In this document: positions 46,423-55,129 of the stretch, in pieces
Layout of the letters: every line of letters begins with the position of its first letter
Position numbering within the stretch: position 1 is the first letter of the stretch
DNA from: Granulicella sp. 5B5
GTDB taxonomy: Bacteria > Acidobacteriota > Terriglobia > Terriglobales > Acidobacteriaceae
Length of the DNA: 64,000 bases
Assembly (NCBI RefSeq): GCF_014083945.1
Contig: NZ_CP046444.1
Location: 248,001 to 312,000, forward strand
Direction of reading: 5' to 3'
The notes under the pieces: model-generated
What the model was told of the DNA's origin: nothing
Database searches by the model: none
The model's input: the letters and a program-made list of their open reading frames with translations, nothing else
Position numbers and translations under genes: made by a program

Positions 46423-46529
46423 TACAATAGAAGTAGGAAAGAACATTTGAACCTCGCGCATCCACAAAGGGGGTTCCACCCCTAACTCCAATCGGCTCCG
46501 GATCATAGCCCCAAAACCGGGGGAGGGCC
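46423..46529 (+). ncRNA. Recurrent structured intergenic element, copy 3 (unassigned), upstream of thiS
   Basis: TTACAATAGAAGTAGGAAAG followed by a short variable part and the core (46476-46529) CCACCCCTAACTCCAATC then GGCTCCGGATCATAGCC then CCAAAACCGGGGGAGGG. A GGCT/AGCC stem and a CCCC/GGGG stem are visible. It ends 25 bp before thiS, but other copies are not near thiamine genes and no TPP riboswitch core is present. Confidence 0.5.
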
Positions 46530-46553
46530 CCGGCAAATGCTAACGTAGATTCT

Positions 46554-46781
46554 GTGACGACCTCCGAACTCTCGCTCCACATCAACGGCAGACCCCGCAC
46601 CTTCCCAGCCATCGCCTCACCGGCCACGCTGGCCGACCTCCTCACCGCGCTGGAGCTCAAGGCCGACCGCATCGCCGTCGAGCTCAACGGAGAGATCGCC
46701 CCCCGCACCCAATGGCCCACGTTGCAAATTCGCTCCGGCGACAAGCTCGAGATCGTCCACTTCGTCGGCGGAGGACGCTAG
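46554..46781 (+). CDS. thiS: Thiamine biosynthesis sulfur carrier ThiS
   Basis: 75 residues from GTG. Small ubiquitin-like fold: LSLHINGRPRTFPA, TLADLLTALELKADRIAVEL, NGEIAPRTQWPTLQI, then GDKLEIVHFVGGGR. ThiS normally ends in Gly-Gly, which is adenylated and thiocarboxylated to donate sulfur to the thiazole; here one Arg follows GGG, so a C-terminal trim or use of an inner Gly may be needed. Preceded by the structured element; its 3' end overlaps the convergent glycosyltransferase gene by 4 bp. thiD is nearby but separated by repeats. Confidence 0.88.
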   Translation: MTTSELSLHINGRPRTFPAIASPATLADLLTALELKADRIAVELNGEIAPRTQWPTLQIRSGDKLEIVHFVGGGR

Positions 46782-47935
46782 TTCTTCCCGGTCAGCTCCC
46801 GCAGCAGGGAAACCCACCGGTCGCCATACTCGCTCCACCCGCCAATCTGTTCCACCCTCTTCACCGCCGCCCGACGCATCGACCCCAGTACCTCACGATC
46901 ATCAGCCAGCCGCTGCAGCCGGTCGCCAATCGACCCCGCATCCCGCACTGGCACAACAAACCCCTCCAGACCATCGGAGTACAGGTCTTCTCCTCCAGTA
47001 TTGGTTGAGCTGATCACCGCGCACCCGCACGCCATCGCCTCCGCCATCACCAGCCCAAACCCGTCCTCCACCGACGGCAGCACCAGCACATGGCTCTGCC
47101 GCATCAACCCCAGCAGCTCCGCCTTCGGCAGCGACCCCAGCACCTCAACACCATCCATGGGCATCCGCCCCAGCACCCGCTTCATATCCGGCCCCACATG
47201 CCCGGCCAGCCGCAACCGCTTGCCCGCAGCCTTCACCCGCGCAAACGCCTCCAGCAGGTAGGGAACACCCTTCCGCAACCCAACCTCTCCTGCAAACAGC
47301 ACCTCAAACCCGCCAGGCTCCGCCAACTCGCCACGCACCCCACTCAACTCCGCGCCATAGGGAATCACCCGCACCTTCTCCCGAGGCACCCCCATCTCCA
47401 CATACGACCGCAGCGCAAAGCTCGACGGCACCGTAATCGCATCCGCCTGCGCGTAGATCTCCTCCTCGCGAACCGTGTCCCGAATATCCGACACCGGCAG
47501 ATCGACACTCCACCGTCGGTACTCCTCGCTCACCAACCGCTCCTGATACCGCTGGTGGGTGGACCCCCGGTCGCAAACAAACTTGCCACCGCGCTGCTGC
47601 ACCAGCCGACCCGTCTTCAACCCGGCCCCGGCAATCGCCACCAACGCATCCGTATCCTCGGCGATCCGCTTCGCCGTCCAGTCATCGAACCGCAGCGCAT
47701 TCTGCACACCCAGGTCGTCCGACAGCCATCGCGGCAGCAGCCCATGCCGGTTCAACACCGTCTCCGGTGTATGAATCCAAGGCCAAGTCTCCACCTTCGC
47801 ACGCGGAACCCCCTCACGCTTCAGCCGCGCCCAGGGCCACGTCGAGTACACCTTCTCTAGCTGTCCGCGCCGTTCCAGCTCCCGCGCCAGCGCAAAGTGG
47901 TGGAAGACCCCGAACACGGCCTGCGTTATCTTCAT
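46778..47935 (-). CDS. Glycosyltransferase, GT4-type
   Basis: 385 residues from ATG 47935, with an in-frame GTG one codon earlier. GT-B fold: N-terminal QAVFGVFHHFALARELERRG, then FEVLFAGEVGLRKGVPYLLE, and the donor-site ExxxxxxxE motif SVEDGFGLVMAEAMACGCAV. The N-terminal half has the DRGSTHQRYQ pattern seen in LPS/exopolysaccharide transferases. Sugar and acceptor unknown. Divergent from the GMC-AKR fusion gene with only about 17 bp between starts, so their promoters must overlap the coding regions. Confidence 0.85.
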   Translation of the reverse strand: MKITQAVFGVFHHFALARELERRGQLEKVYSTWPWARLKREGVPRAKVETWPWIHTPETVLNRHGLLPRWLSDDLGVQNALRFDDWTAKRIAEDTDALVAIAGAGLKTGRLVQQRGGKFVCDRGSTHQRYQERLVSEEYRRWSVDLPVSDIRDTVREEEIYAQADAITVPSSFALRSYVEMGVPREKVRVIPYGAELSGVRGELAEPGGFEVLFAGEVGLRKGVPYLLEAFARVKAAGKRLRLAGHVGPDMKRVLGRMPMDGVEVLGSLPKAELLGLMRQSHVLVLPSVEDGFGLVMAEAMACGCAVISSTNTGGEDLYSDGLEGFVVPVRDAGSIGDRLQRLADDREVLGSMRRAAVKRVEQIGGWSEYGDRWVSLLRELTGKN

Positions 47936-47952
47936 CACGCTAGAATAGCCTC

Positions 47953-50556
47953 ATGCTCCTGGACTTCGAGCGACTCGACGACCCTGTCCCGGGACTCGCC
48001 GGCCAGGACCCCGCCAACGTCTGCATCGTCGGCGCCGGCGCCGCAGGTATCCTGCTCGCCACCGAGCTCGCCGCGCAGGGCCTCAGCGTCCTGCTGCTCG
48101 AAGCCGGTGGCCTCGACCTCGAAGCCCGCTCTCAGAATCTCTACCGTACCGACCAGCCGGGCCTGCCATACTCCGGCGACACCCGCGGCCGCTTCCGCAC
48201 CTTCGGCGGCACCACCACTCAGTGGGGAGGCCAGATCCTCGAACTCGACTCCTTCGACTTCGAGCCCCGCAAACACGTCAAAGGCAGCGGCTGGCCCATC
48301 GCCAAGTCGGTGCTTGCGCCGTTCTACGAGCGCGCCCTGAACTTCGAAGGTCTCCGCCTCGTCGAACGCGAAGACCACCGCGTCTGGTCCGGCCTCGGCC
48401 TTGGTCTCTGCGATCTCGGCCCCGAGTTCCGCATGGCCTACTCCCGCTGGTGCCCCGAACGCGACTTCGCCGTTCTCAACCGCCACATGCTCCGGGACTC
48501 CCGCTGGCTCCGAGTCCTCTACCACGCCAACGTCACCGGACTCGTCCTCAATGACACGCGCAGCTCCATTACCGGCCTCCGCATCCGCAACTACTCCGGC
48601 CGCGAAGAGCAGGTCTCCGCCGGCCGCTACATCTTCGCCCTTGGCGGCATCGAGGCCAACCGCCTGCTTCTGCAGCCGCTTGAAGAGGGAACTGCGCCCT
48701 GGCAGCGCAACGGCTTGCTCGGCCGCAACTATCAGGACCACATCTCTCTCAACGGCATCGTCATCCGAAACATCAGCACCCAACCCGTCGCCCGCTACTT
48801 CGGCTATGCCACGTTCGACACCTTCCGCTACCACAACAAGATCCAGCTCTCGCTCGCTGAACAGGCCAAGGCGCGCACCCTCAACGTGGCCGGAACCATC
48901 GGCCCCTGGCGTAAGGACGACCCCGCCCGCGACGACGCCACCGTCCTCCTCCGCGAAGCCCTCCGGAAGGGAAGACGACCCACCGCCGCAGAGTGGAAGC
49001 AGGCTGCTCGCTACGTCCCCTCCATCGCTTTGGAAGCCACCACCAGCCGTCTCCTCGGCGACCTGCCAGACGGTGGCCCCGAGTGGAACCGCACCATGCT
49101 CACAGTCCACTGCGAGCAATCGCCGCGCTCACCCAGCTCCGTCACCCTCACTAGTGACCGCGACGCCCTCGGCCTCCTCCGTGCCCGCGTCGACTGGCAG
49201 ATCACCGGCCACGAGCTCCTCACCCTGCGCACCTACGTCAAACGCGCCACCGAGATCTTCGCCGCCCGCCGCTTCGCTAAAGTCGCCCCGCCCAAAGGCT
49301 TCTTTGAGGATGACGCCCTCGTCCGCTCCATGTGCACCGACAGCTTCCACCACATGGGCGGCACCCGCATCTCCGACTCCGCCGTCGAAGGTATCGTCGA
49401 TCCAAACCTCAAGCTCCACGGCATCGACAACGCCTACATCTGCTCCAGCTCCGTCTTTCCGAGCTGCGGATACTCCAACCCAACCCACACGGTCCTGGCG
49501 CTCGCCCTTCGGCTCACCGACCACCTGCGCGACAAAGCAGTCGCCGAAGGTATCTGGCTGCCCGAACCCGTCGTCGCCAACGATTCCATGCGCGCGGTCA
49601 CGCTCCCGGCCATCGCTACCGAAACCATACCACCGAAGACCACACCCCAGCTAGGCTTCGGTTGCTCCTACCTCCTCGGCCCCGGCCTAGACCGAGCCAC
49701 CTCGCTCCGGTTACTAGCCGCAGCCTACGACGCCGACATCCGCCACTTCGACACCGCCCGGCTCTACGGACAGGGTGAGTCCGAAGCCCTCCTCGGCAGC
49801 TTCCTCAAGGGCCGCCCTGATGCCACCGTCACCACCAAGTTCGGCATCGAGCCGCCCAATCTCGTCCAGCGAGCCGTAACCGCCGCTGGACGTCGCATCA
49901 AGCCGCTCGCCGCTCCAGCCCGCCTCCTGCGCGGCTCCGGCAAGCTCCGCTTCAACGCTGTCAACGCAAGGAAGTCTCTCGAACGAAGCCTCAAAGCCTT
50001 GGGCAGGGAACACATCGACATCTTTCTCCTCCACGAACCGGAACGAACAGAACTTGTCCACGACGACCTCCTGAGCTTCCTGGAGGACGCCCGCACAGCC
50101 GGCAAGATTGGTAGCTTCGGCATCGGTGGCGACTACGCCCGTGTCGCCGAGCTTTACGCCACCCGCCGGGCCTACACCCCGGTCCTGCAGTTCGAGCACT
50201 CCATCTTCGGCCCACGACTCGACTTGCCCGAAGCCTGCCGCATCCACTACCGAACGTTCCAACGTCCCACGTCCGCGCTGACCGCCGCCTTCCAGCAGGA
50301 ACCCGGCCTAGGCTGGTGGTGGTCGGAGAAGATCGGAGCAGATCTGCAGGAACCCGCCGTCCTCTCCCGTCTCCTGCTCAGGGCTTCACTCGACCAGTAT
50401 CCCAACGCTCTCACGCTCTTTTCTACCTCTACCGAGCGCCACATCTACGACAACGTCACCGCCGCCACCGACGATCGTCTTGGCGAGATAGCCACGCGCC
50501 TCACGCGTCTCGTTCACGAAAATGACCTTGGTGTCACAGACTCACTCTACCCATGA
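47953..50556 (+). CDS. GMC oxidoreductase fused to an aldo/keto reductase
   Basis: 867 residues. Residues ~20-535: GMC-type FAD oxidoreductase, with dinucleotide motif VCIVGAGAAGILLATELA, TFGGTTTQWGGQILELDSFD, and the C-terminal block FHHMGGTRISDSAVEGIVDP, PSCGYSNPTHTVLALALR. Residues ~560-860: aldo/keto reductase with GFGCSYLLGPG and the catalytic tetrad visible as FDTARLYGQGE (Asp, Tyr), TTKFGIEPP (Lys) and FLLHEPERTE (His). Both halves look complete in one uninterrupted frame. The arrangement could pair an alcohol oxidation with a carbonyl reduction, plausibly on a sugar, given the adjacent glycosyltransferase; this is inference. Confidence 0.92.
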   Translation: MLLDFERLDDPVPGLAGQDPANVCIVGAGAAGILLATELAAQGLSVLLLEAGGLDLEARSQNLYRTDQPGLPYSGDTRGRFRTFGGTTTQWGGQILELDSFDFEPRKHVKGSGWPIAKSVLAPFYERALNFEGLRLVEREDHRVWSGLGLGLCDLGPEFRMAYSRWCPERDFAVLNRHMLRDSRWLRVLYHANVTGLVLNDTRSSITGLRIRNYSGREEQVSAGRYIFALGGIEANRLLLQPLEEGTAPWQRNGLLGRNYQDHISLNGIVIRNISTQPVARYFGYATFDTFRYHNKIQLSLAEQAKARTLNVAGTIGPWRKDDPARDDATVLLREALRKGRRPTAAEWKQAARYVPSIALEATTSRLLGDLPDGGPEWNRTMLTVHCEQSPRSPSSVTLTSDRDALGLLRARVDWQITGHELLTLRTYVKRATEIFAARRFAKVAPPKGFFEDDALVRSMCTDSFHHMGGTRISDSAVEGIVDPNLKLHGIDNAYICSSSVFPSCGYSNPTHTVLALALRLTDHLRDKAVAEGIWLPEPVVANDSMRAVTLPAIATETIPPKTTPQLGFGCSYLLGPGLDRATSLRLLAAAYDADIRHFDTARLYGQGESEALLGSFLKGRPDATVTTKFGIEPPNLVQRAVTAAGRRIKPLAAPARLLRGSGKLRFNAVNARKSLERSLKALGREHIDIFLLHEPERTELVHDDLLSFLEDARTAGKIGSFGIGGDYARVAELYATRRAYTPVLQFEHSIFGPRLDLPEACRIHYRTFQRPTSALTAAFQQEPGLGWWWSEKIGADLQEPAVLSRLLLRASLDQYPNALTLFSTSTERHIYDNVTAATDDRLGEIATRLTRLVHENDLGVTDSLYP

Positions 50557-50627
50557 CAGGGAGCTGCTCACGCCAACATTCAAAGGCCCCATAGAGTGCG
50601 TGAGATAGAGGTGAAACCTAAACTTTC

Positions 50628-50655
50628 AAGGCGTATCATACAGAATATGTGTTAT
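50628..50655 (+). other. dif-like sequence (candidate XerC/XerD site)
   Basis: Arms AAGGCGTATCA and ATATGTGTTAT flank the 6-base centre TACAGA. Against the E. coli arms GGTGCGCATAA and TTATGTTAAAT and centre TGTATA, about 17 of 28 bases agree, including GCG-AT-A and TATGT. It lies in the gap where the GCAGGGAA octamer switches strand. By-eye match only. Confidence 0.4.
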
Positions 50656-50743
50656 CGGACATAAATACACGATTGGCTACCCCCCTTGAATTACCGACGA
50701 CTATCGCCGCTGTGACTCCTCCAATTAAAGTCGATCTCCGCAG

Positions 50744-50804
50744 TTGGGTATCCACCACTAAGTCCAAACGGCTGCGGATCTTAGCCCCAAAACCCGTAGG
50801 GGCC
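50744..50804 (+). ncRNA. Recurrent structured intergenic element, copy 4 (core only)
   Basis: GGGTATCCACCACTAAGTCC then AAACGGCTGCGGATCTTAGC then CCCAAAACCCGTAGGGGCC. The GGCT/AGCC stem and the GCCCC/GGGGC hairpin are kept with different bases than copies 1-3, which suggests structural rather than sequence constraint. The 5' TACAATAGAA part is absent. Just upstream of tRNA-Ser. Confidence 0.45.
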
Positions 50805-50846
50805 TTCACTGTGGTATCTTAGAAAAGTTGCCCGCTCAACCCGAGC

Positions 50847-50934
50847 GGAGAGATGGCCGAGTGGCTGAAGGCGCACGCTTGGAAAGCGTGTATACCGCAA
50901 GGTATCCAGGGTTCGAATCCCTGTCTCTCCGCCA
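50847..50934 (+). tRNA. tRNA-Ser(GGA)
   Basis: 88 nt including encoded CCA. Acceptor GGAGAGA pairs with TCTCTCC; long variable arm (TATACCGCAAGGTATC) and T-loop GGTTCGAATCC. Anticodon stem CACGC/GCGTG with loop TTGGAAA, anticodon GGA at 50881-50883. Confidence 0.97.
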
Positions 50935-51034
50935 TCTACTCCCGGCCACGGATCCCCTGACAATAAAACCGCCCGAAAAATCTGAGGGATTCCCTGCTCT
51001 CTCCAGATCACACCGATACTTATATCTCCCTATA

Positions 51035-51778
51035 ATGATGCAGACCACGATGATTGCCGCCGAATTGGACACAACCAATAGATATCCTCCCAGACAAACG
51101 CTTCTCATTGACGCCGATGACACGCTTTGGGAAAACAACATCTACTTCGAACGTGCAATCGCGGCTTTCATCTCCTACCTCGATCATCGGGTTCACTCTC
51201 CAGAACAGGTCCGTGAACACCTGAATCGCTGTGAGCGGTCGACCATCGCCCAGCACGGGTACGGTCTGCAAAGCTTCCGGCGATCGTTGATTGACTGTTT
51301 CGAGCAACTCAGCGACGAGCCGGTCACACCTGAGAAGCACACCCGTATCGTCGCATTTACCGAGGCGATCTCCAGCCAGGAGATCGAATTGCTCGCTGGT
51401 GTAGAAGATACCCTGTACGACCTCGGCCAGCGTCACACCCTAATCCTCGTCACGAAGGGCAACCACGACGAGCAGAACGACAAGCTGACACGGTCCGGCC
51501 TCCGGCCATTTTTCTCTTCAGTTGAGGTACTATCCGAGAAAAACACAGCAGCTTATATCCATATTCTCAGCAGTTATGCTTTGAATCCTCGGAACACCTG
51601 GATGATCGGCAATTCGCCGCGATCAGACATCAATCCAGCGCTCTCCGTTGGGATGAATGCCGTTTTTATACCTCATGACTTTACATGGGTTCTAGAGCAT
51701 GAGGTTGTAGATCAACCGAATCCAACGAGCCAGCTACTCAAGTTAGCGGCATTTCCTGACCTTCAGCTCTATTTCTGA
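51035..51778 (+). CDS. HAD-superfamily hydrolase
   Basis: About 247 residues from ATG 51035; an in-frame frame upstream covers the tRNA and is not coding. HAD motif I LLIDADDTLWENN (nucleophile and acid Asp), motif II region LILVTKGN with T and K, motif IV MIGNSPRSDINPA. A long helical cap lies between (about 30-115). Phosphatase or phosphotransferase of unknown substrate. TATAAT (51031-51036) overlaps the start, so the real start may be the Met at 51050, or the gene is read from the tRNA transcript. Less GC-rich than genes to the left. Confidence 0.8.
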   Translation: MMQTTMIAAELDTTNRYPPRQTLLIDADDTLWENNIYFERAIAAFISYLDHRVHSPEQVREHLNRCERSTIAQHGYGLQSFRRSLIDCFEQLSDEPVTPEKHTRIVAFTEAISSQEIELLAGVEDTLYDLGQRHTLILVTKGNHDEQNDKLTRSGLRPFFSSVEVLSEKNTAAYIHILSSYALNPRNTWMIGNSPRSDINPALSVGMNAVFIPHDFTWVLEHEVVDQPNPTSQLLKLAAFPDLQLYF

Positions 51779-51900
51779 GGCGCTCTCCAGTCATTTGCAC
51801 AGCCCCAGCATCCACGCTTCTGCTGAAGGGCGTAGCGATGCTATACTACTCAACGGATTGGTCGTCGCAACTGTCGCACTGTGAGTGCGTCAGGCTCCAT

Positions 51901-51985
51901 GCGGAGGTGGCGAAATTGGCAGACGCACTACCTTGAGGTGGTAGCGCCGCAAGGCATAGGGGTTCAAGTCCCCTCCTCCGCACCA
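51901..51985 (+). tRNA. tRNA-Leu(GAG)
   Basis: 85 nt with CCA. Acceptor GCGGAGG pairs with CCTCCGC; variable arm CGCCGCAAGGCA; T-arm GGGTTCAAGTCCC. Anticodon stem CTACC/GGTAG with loop TTGAGGT, anticodon GAG at 51935-51937. A TATACT -10-like box lies at 51842. Confidence 0.97.
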
Positions 51986-52078
51986 CATCTAAATCTAACC
52001 GGTGCATCGGTTGAAGATTTAGACACGGCTCACGATCCAAAGACTGGCCGCGAGGCGGCGTAGAGGCTTTTACCCCGA

Positions 52079-52369
52079 ATGATCGTTCTTCTCGTCATTA
52101 TTCACGTTGTGGTCTGCCTATTCCTTACGGGCGTGGTACTTCTGCAGCAAGGCAAGTCGGCCGACATGGCCGCAGCCTTTGGCGGTCAAGGTTCCCAGAC
52201 TGCATTTGGCCCACGTGGTGCAGCCAACCTGCTCACTCGCCTGACCACGTGGTCGGCGGTGGTGTTTATGATTACCTCAATCAGCCTTACCGTGCTCATG
52301 TCCCGCAGCGCGAATCACCGCTCCGTTCTATCGGATTTACAGACTCAGTCATCGCCGGCTAAGAAGTAG
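52079..52369 (+). CDS. secG: Preprotein translocase subunit SecG
   Basis: 96 residues. Two membrane helices: MIVLLVIIHVVVCLFLTGVV and WSAVVFMITSISLTVLM, with the conserved LLQQGKSADMAAAFGGQGSQ followed by TAFGPRGAANLLTRLT between. Accessory subunit of SecYEG. Possibly read together with the upstream tRNA-Leu (94 bp). A terminator follows. Confidence 0.93.
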   Translation: MIVLLVIIHVVVCLFLTGVVLLQQGKSADMAAAFGGQGSQTAFGPRGAANLLTRLTTWSAVVFMITSISLTVLMSRSANHRSVLSDLQTQSSPAKK

Positions 52370-52399
52370 TCACGGCAGGTTTTACTCGGAGAAATAATG

Positions 52400-52436
52400 A
52401 AAGGCGCGGGCATGCTGCTCGCGCCTTTGCCTTTAT
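52400..52436 (+). terminator. Rho-independent terminator after secG
   Basis: AAAGGCGCG (52400-52408) pairs with CGCGCCTTT (52420-52428), followed by GCCTTTATT. Confidence 0.8.
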
Positions 52437-52449
52437 TGGAGGCGCCGCT

Positions 52450-53076
52450 GTGATTCGTGAGACGTTGTCCGTTGGCTTACTAGGTTGCAACTGCACCATA
52501 CTCGGAGACGAGGTTTCTCACGAGGCCATCGTCATAGACCCCGGATATGACATCCCTCGAATCTTGGGCATTTTGTCTAAACACCTACTGAGTGTTAAGC
52601 AGATCGTTGTAACCCACGCACACATCGACCACATCGCAAGCGCACAGAGTCTTAAGGCGATAACAGGCGCTCCCATCATCTACAGCAAGGACGACTTGCC
52701 GCTGGTGGCCATCATGGACGTTCAAGCAAGTTGGTTTGGCCTGGCAGTTCCTGATGTTCAACCTCCTGATCACTCCCCTAAAGATGACGAGAGGATCAGC
52801 GTAAAAGGGATCGAGAGCAAGGTGATATTCACCCCAGGACATTCTGAGGGCAGTCTTTGTCTCTACATACCTTCTGAAAGTCTGCTGCTGGCCGGAGACA
52901 CTCTGTTTGCGGGTGGCATTGGCAGAACTGACTTTCCCGGTGGCAACATGGACAAACTAATGAACAGTCTTCACGAGCGGCTACTTCCCTTACCCGACAA
53001 GACAATCGTAGTTCCAGGCCATGGCCTGGAAACCACAATCGGGACTGAGCGGCGCGAGAACCCCTTTCTCAGATAG
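52450..53076 (+). CDS. Metallo-beta-lactamase-fold hydrolase (glyoxalase II-like)
   Basis: 208 residues from GTG with GGAGG eight bases upstream. Metal ligands: THAHIDHIAS (HxHxDH), FTPGHSEGSLCLY (His), LLAGDTLFAGGIGRTDFPGG (Asp) and VPGHG (His). This is a complete two-metal site typical of small hydroxyacylglutathione-hydrolase-like or thioesterase proteins. Substrate unknown. Its stop abuts the convergent aminotransferase stop exactly (53076/53077). Base composition is lower in GC than the flanks. Confidence 0.9.
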   Translation: MIRETLSVGLLGCNCTILGDEVSHEAIVIDPGYDIPRILGILSKHLLSVKQIVVTHAHIDHIASAQSLKAITGAPIIYSKDDLPLVAIMDVQASWFGLAVPDVQPPDHSPKDDERISVKGIESKVIFTPGHSEGSLCLYIPSESLLLAGDTLFAGGIGRTDFPGGNMDKLMNSLHERLLPLPDKTIVVPGHGLETTIGTERRENPFLR

Positions 53077-54246
53077 CTATTCTCCATCGATAGGCAGGCA
53101 CGTAAGCCCCCGTCTCCAAAGATCAGGAGGCGTTAGCAGACTCAGCACAATCCGCCCTTCAGGCAACCCATAAAAGTCTCCAGGTTGGACAAGCACATCG
53201 TTCGCGAGCGCTGCTTCAGCGAATGGAACATCGTTGATCGTTCGAGGAACTCGAAGAACGACTGTCCAACCTCCTTGGAGCGCAAGCCTGTGAGCGGAGG
53301 TATCTAGTAGCCTTGCATCAAGCGTCGCCAGGTTGTCACGCATGCGTCCAATGATCTGCCTTTGAACCGGTCTCCTCCCTGCAAGCCAACCGGGAAGAGC
53401 GTGTTGAATAGGAGCATTCATCGAGAGAAAGGTATCGGCGATGACCTCAAGTCGGGCAAGAGCCTCCCGGATGATTTCCTTAGGTCCGGATGTCACAATC
53501 CATGAGCATTTCATCTGCGGGAGCGCACACACCTTGCTGAGACCACTCAGAACAAACGTGAGGCATGGAGACTCGGTGGCCGCGAAAGTTGCTTGGGGCA
53601 GACTCAGCGAGTAGTCGAGGAAGACCTCATCTACGATCAGAGCGAGGTTGTGGGCGCTACAAAGCTGATAGAGTGCCGCTCGTTCTTTCAATGACACGTA
53701 GTGTCCCGTCGGATTGTTGGGATGGACAAGAACAATCGCTCGTGTGCGAGAGGTGATGTTGGCCACGAGCATATCCAAATCAATGGCCCACGAGTGATCT
53801 TCATCAGCGTTTGGATCATAGTGCAAAGGGTAATGCTTGAGGCAGACGTCATCGAGATTGGCGATGAAATCAAATAAGGGATAACTCGTTTGTGCAACAA
53901 GAATTTCATCCCCGGCGTTGCAGAGAAGGCGAAAAAGATAGCTGTAAGCCTCACTGGTAGACGTGGTCAATGCGATGTGCTCGTAGGGCACATTGACACC
54001 GAGGTCACTATAGTAAGCAGCTACAGCAGCTCGGGCAGAGAGCATCCCAAAGGGGTCGGGCATATATGTCGCAGCATCGGAACGAGCAAGTTCGTCAAGG
54101 AACCCAGGTAGCAGCGAGAAGCCGCAAGAAGTTGGATTAGAAGCGGTGAGATCAAGCAGACCGCGACCAGCCTCTCGGGCCATGCGAGTAGCCTTTGCAA
54201 AATCGTTTTCAGCAAGATTCCAGGATGTCCGGGTAGAAAAGTTCAT
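53077..54246 (-). CDS. Pyridoxal-phosphate aminotransferase, class I/II
   Basis: 389 residues from ATG 54246; the upstream frame extension is not protein-like. PLP fold: LTTSTSEAYSYLFRLLCNAG, IVLVHPNNPTGHYVSLKERA, the Asp in LIVDEVFLDYSL, the PLP-lysine in LSGLSKVCALPQMKCSW, and the C-terminal Arg region EGRIVLSLLT. Fold type I; substrate not determinable (alanine, tyrosine or histidinol-phosphate-like). Divergent from the HAD gene at 54296 with 49 bp between starts, and convergent with the MBL gene. Confidence 0.9.
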   Translation of the reverse strand: MNFSTRTSWNLAENDFAKATRMAREAGRGLLDLTASNPTSCGFSLLPGFLDELARSDAATYMPDPFGMLSARAAVAAYYSDLGVNVPYEHIALTTSTSEAYSYLFRLLCNAGDEILVAQTSYPLFDFIANLDDVCLKHYPLHYDPNADEDHSWAIDLDMLVANITSRTRAIVLVHPNNPTGHYVSLKERAALYQLCSAHNLALIVDEVFLDYSLSLPQATFAATESPCLTFVLSGLSKVCALPQMKCSWIVTSGPKEIIREALARLEVIADTFLSMNAPIQHALPGWLAGRRPVQRQIIGRMRDNLATLDARLLDTSAHRLALQGGWTVVLRVPRTINDVPFAEAALANDVLVQPGDFYGLPEGRIVLSLLTPPDLWRRGLTCLPIDGE

Positions 54247-54295
54247 CTGTCTAATTTCATGGTAAGCGCTGATGGCCCTGCTTAGAATAGAGACA

Positions 54296-54937
54296 ATGGC
54301 TAACATTCAGGCTGTGTTGTTTGACTATGGAATGGTCTTGAGCGGTCCCCCGGACCAGGCAGCGAAAGAGCGCATGGAAATGCTGCTTAATGCTACCAGT
54401 GAGCGCTTTCATGACGCGTATTGGCGGTTTCGTGATGCATATGATCGCGGGGTGCTCAATGCCGCGGAATACTGGCTTGCCGTGGCATCTGCGCTGCAGC
54501 GCAAAGTCGCTCCAAACACTCTTGAGGCCTTAATCGAGGCAGACACGGAACACTGGGGCCAGCCGAATGAACCCATGATAGCCTGGGCGCTGGTCCTGCA
54601 ACAAACCGGCGTCAAGACAGGGATTCTCTCCAACATTGGAGATGCTATGGAGGAAAGCATTCTCAGCCGGTTTAGCTGGATGAATGGATTCTCCCATCGC
54701 ACCTTCTCTCACAGATTGAAGATCGCTAAACCCGATATAGCTATATATCACTACGCGGCACAGGGGCTGAAGACACAGCCAGCCGAGATATTGTTCATCG
54801 ACGACCGCGAAGAAAATGTCCTGGCTGCCCGAACGGCCGGCATGGTTGCTTTGCGATACGACAATCATGAAGCATTCGTGGCAGGATTACAGGGATTGGG
54901 ACAAACGGACCTGCCGCCGCTAAAAAATAATATCTGA
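54296..54937 (+). CDS. HAD-superfamily hydrolase, YihX-like
   Basis: 213 residues from ATG 54296. Motif I QAVLFDYGMVLSGPP (DYG in place of DxD, as in YihX-type HAD-IA proteins), motif II TGILSNIGDA, motif III AKPDIAIYHYAAQGLK, motif IV ILFIDDREENVLAARTAG. Alpha-D-glucose-1-phosphatase-like or related small-molecule phosphatase. A TAGAAT -10-like box (54283-54288) sits only eight bases ahead of the ATG, so the transcript may be nearly leaderless. The second HAD gene in this low-GC stretch; it pairs divergently with the aminotransferase. Confidence 0.85.
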   Translation: MANIQAVLFDYGMVLSGPPDQAAKERMEMLLNATSERFHDAYWRFRDAYDRGVLNAAEYWLAVASALQRKVAPNTLEALIEADTEHWGQPNEPMIAWALVLQQTGVKTGILSNIGDAMEESILSRFSWMNGFSHRTFSHRLKIAKPDIAIYHYAAQGLKTQPAEILFIDDREENVLAARTAGMVALRYDNHEAFVAGLQGLGQTDLPPLKNNI

Positions 54938-55129
54938 ACCCGATAATGGCTGGGTAACTACTGGTTCCGATTTGGCACCGTTTGGCATGACCCAGCAGGG
55001 TCATGTGTAATTTAAATCACCATGAATGTGTTCTCTTCAATTCGTATGGAGTGGAGGGGGAGCAATAGAGCAGTAAGCACCCCTCCAACCTTACAGCTTG
55101 CGTCCAGCCATGGTACGAGCCACGCTTGA

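Noticed and set aside
46423-46553. TPP riboswitch before thiS
   Set aside because: The CTGAGA and ACC-GAT core sequences of TPP riboswitches are absent, and the element there recurs next to unrelated genes.
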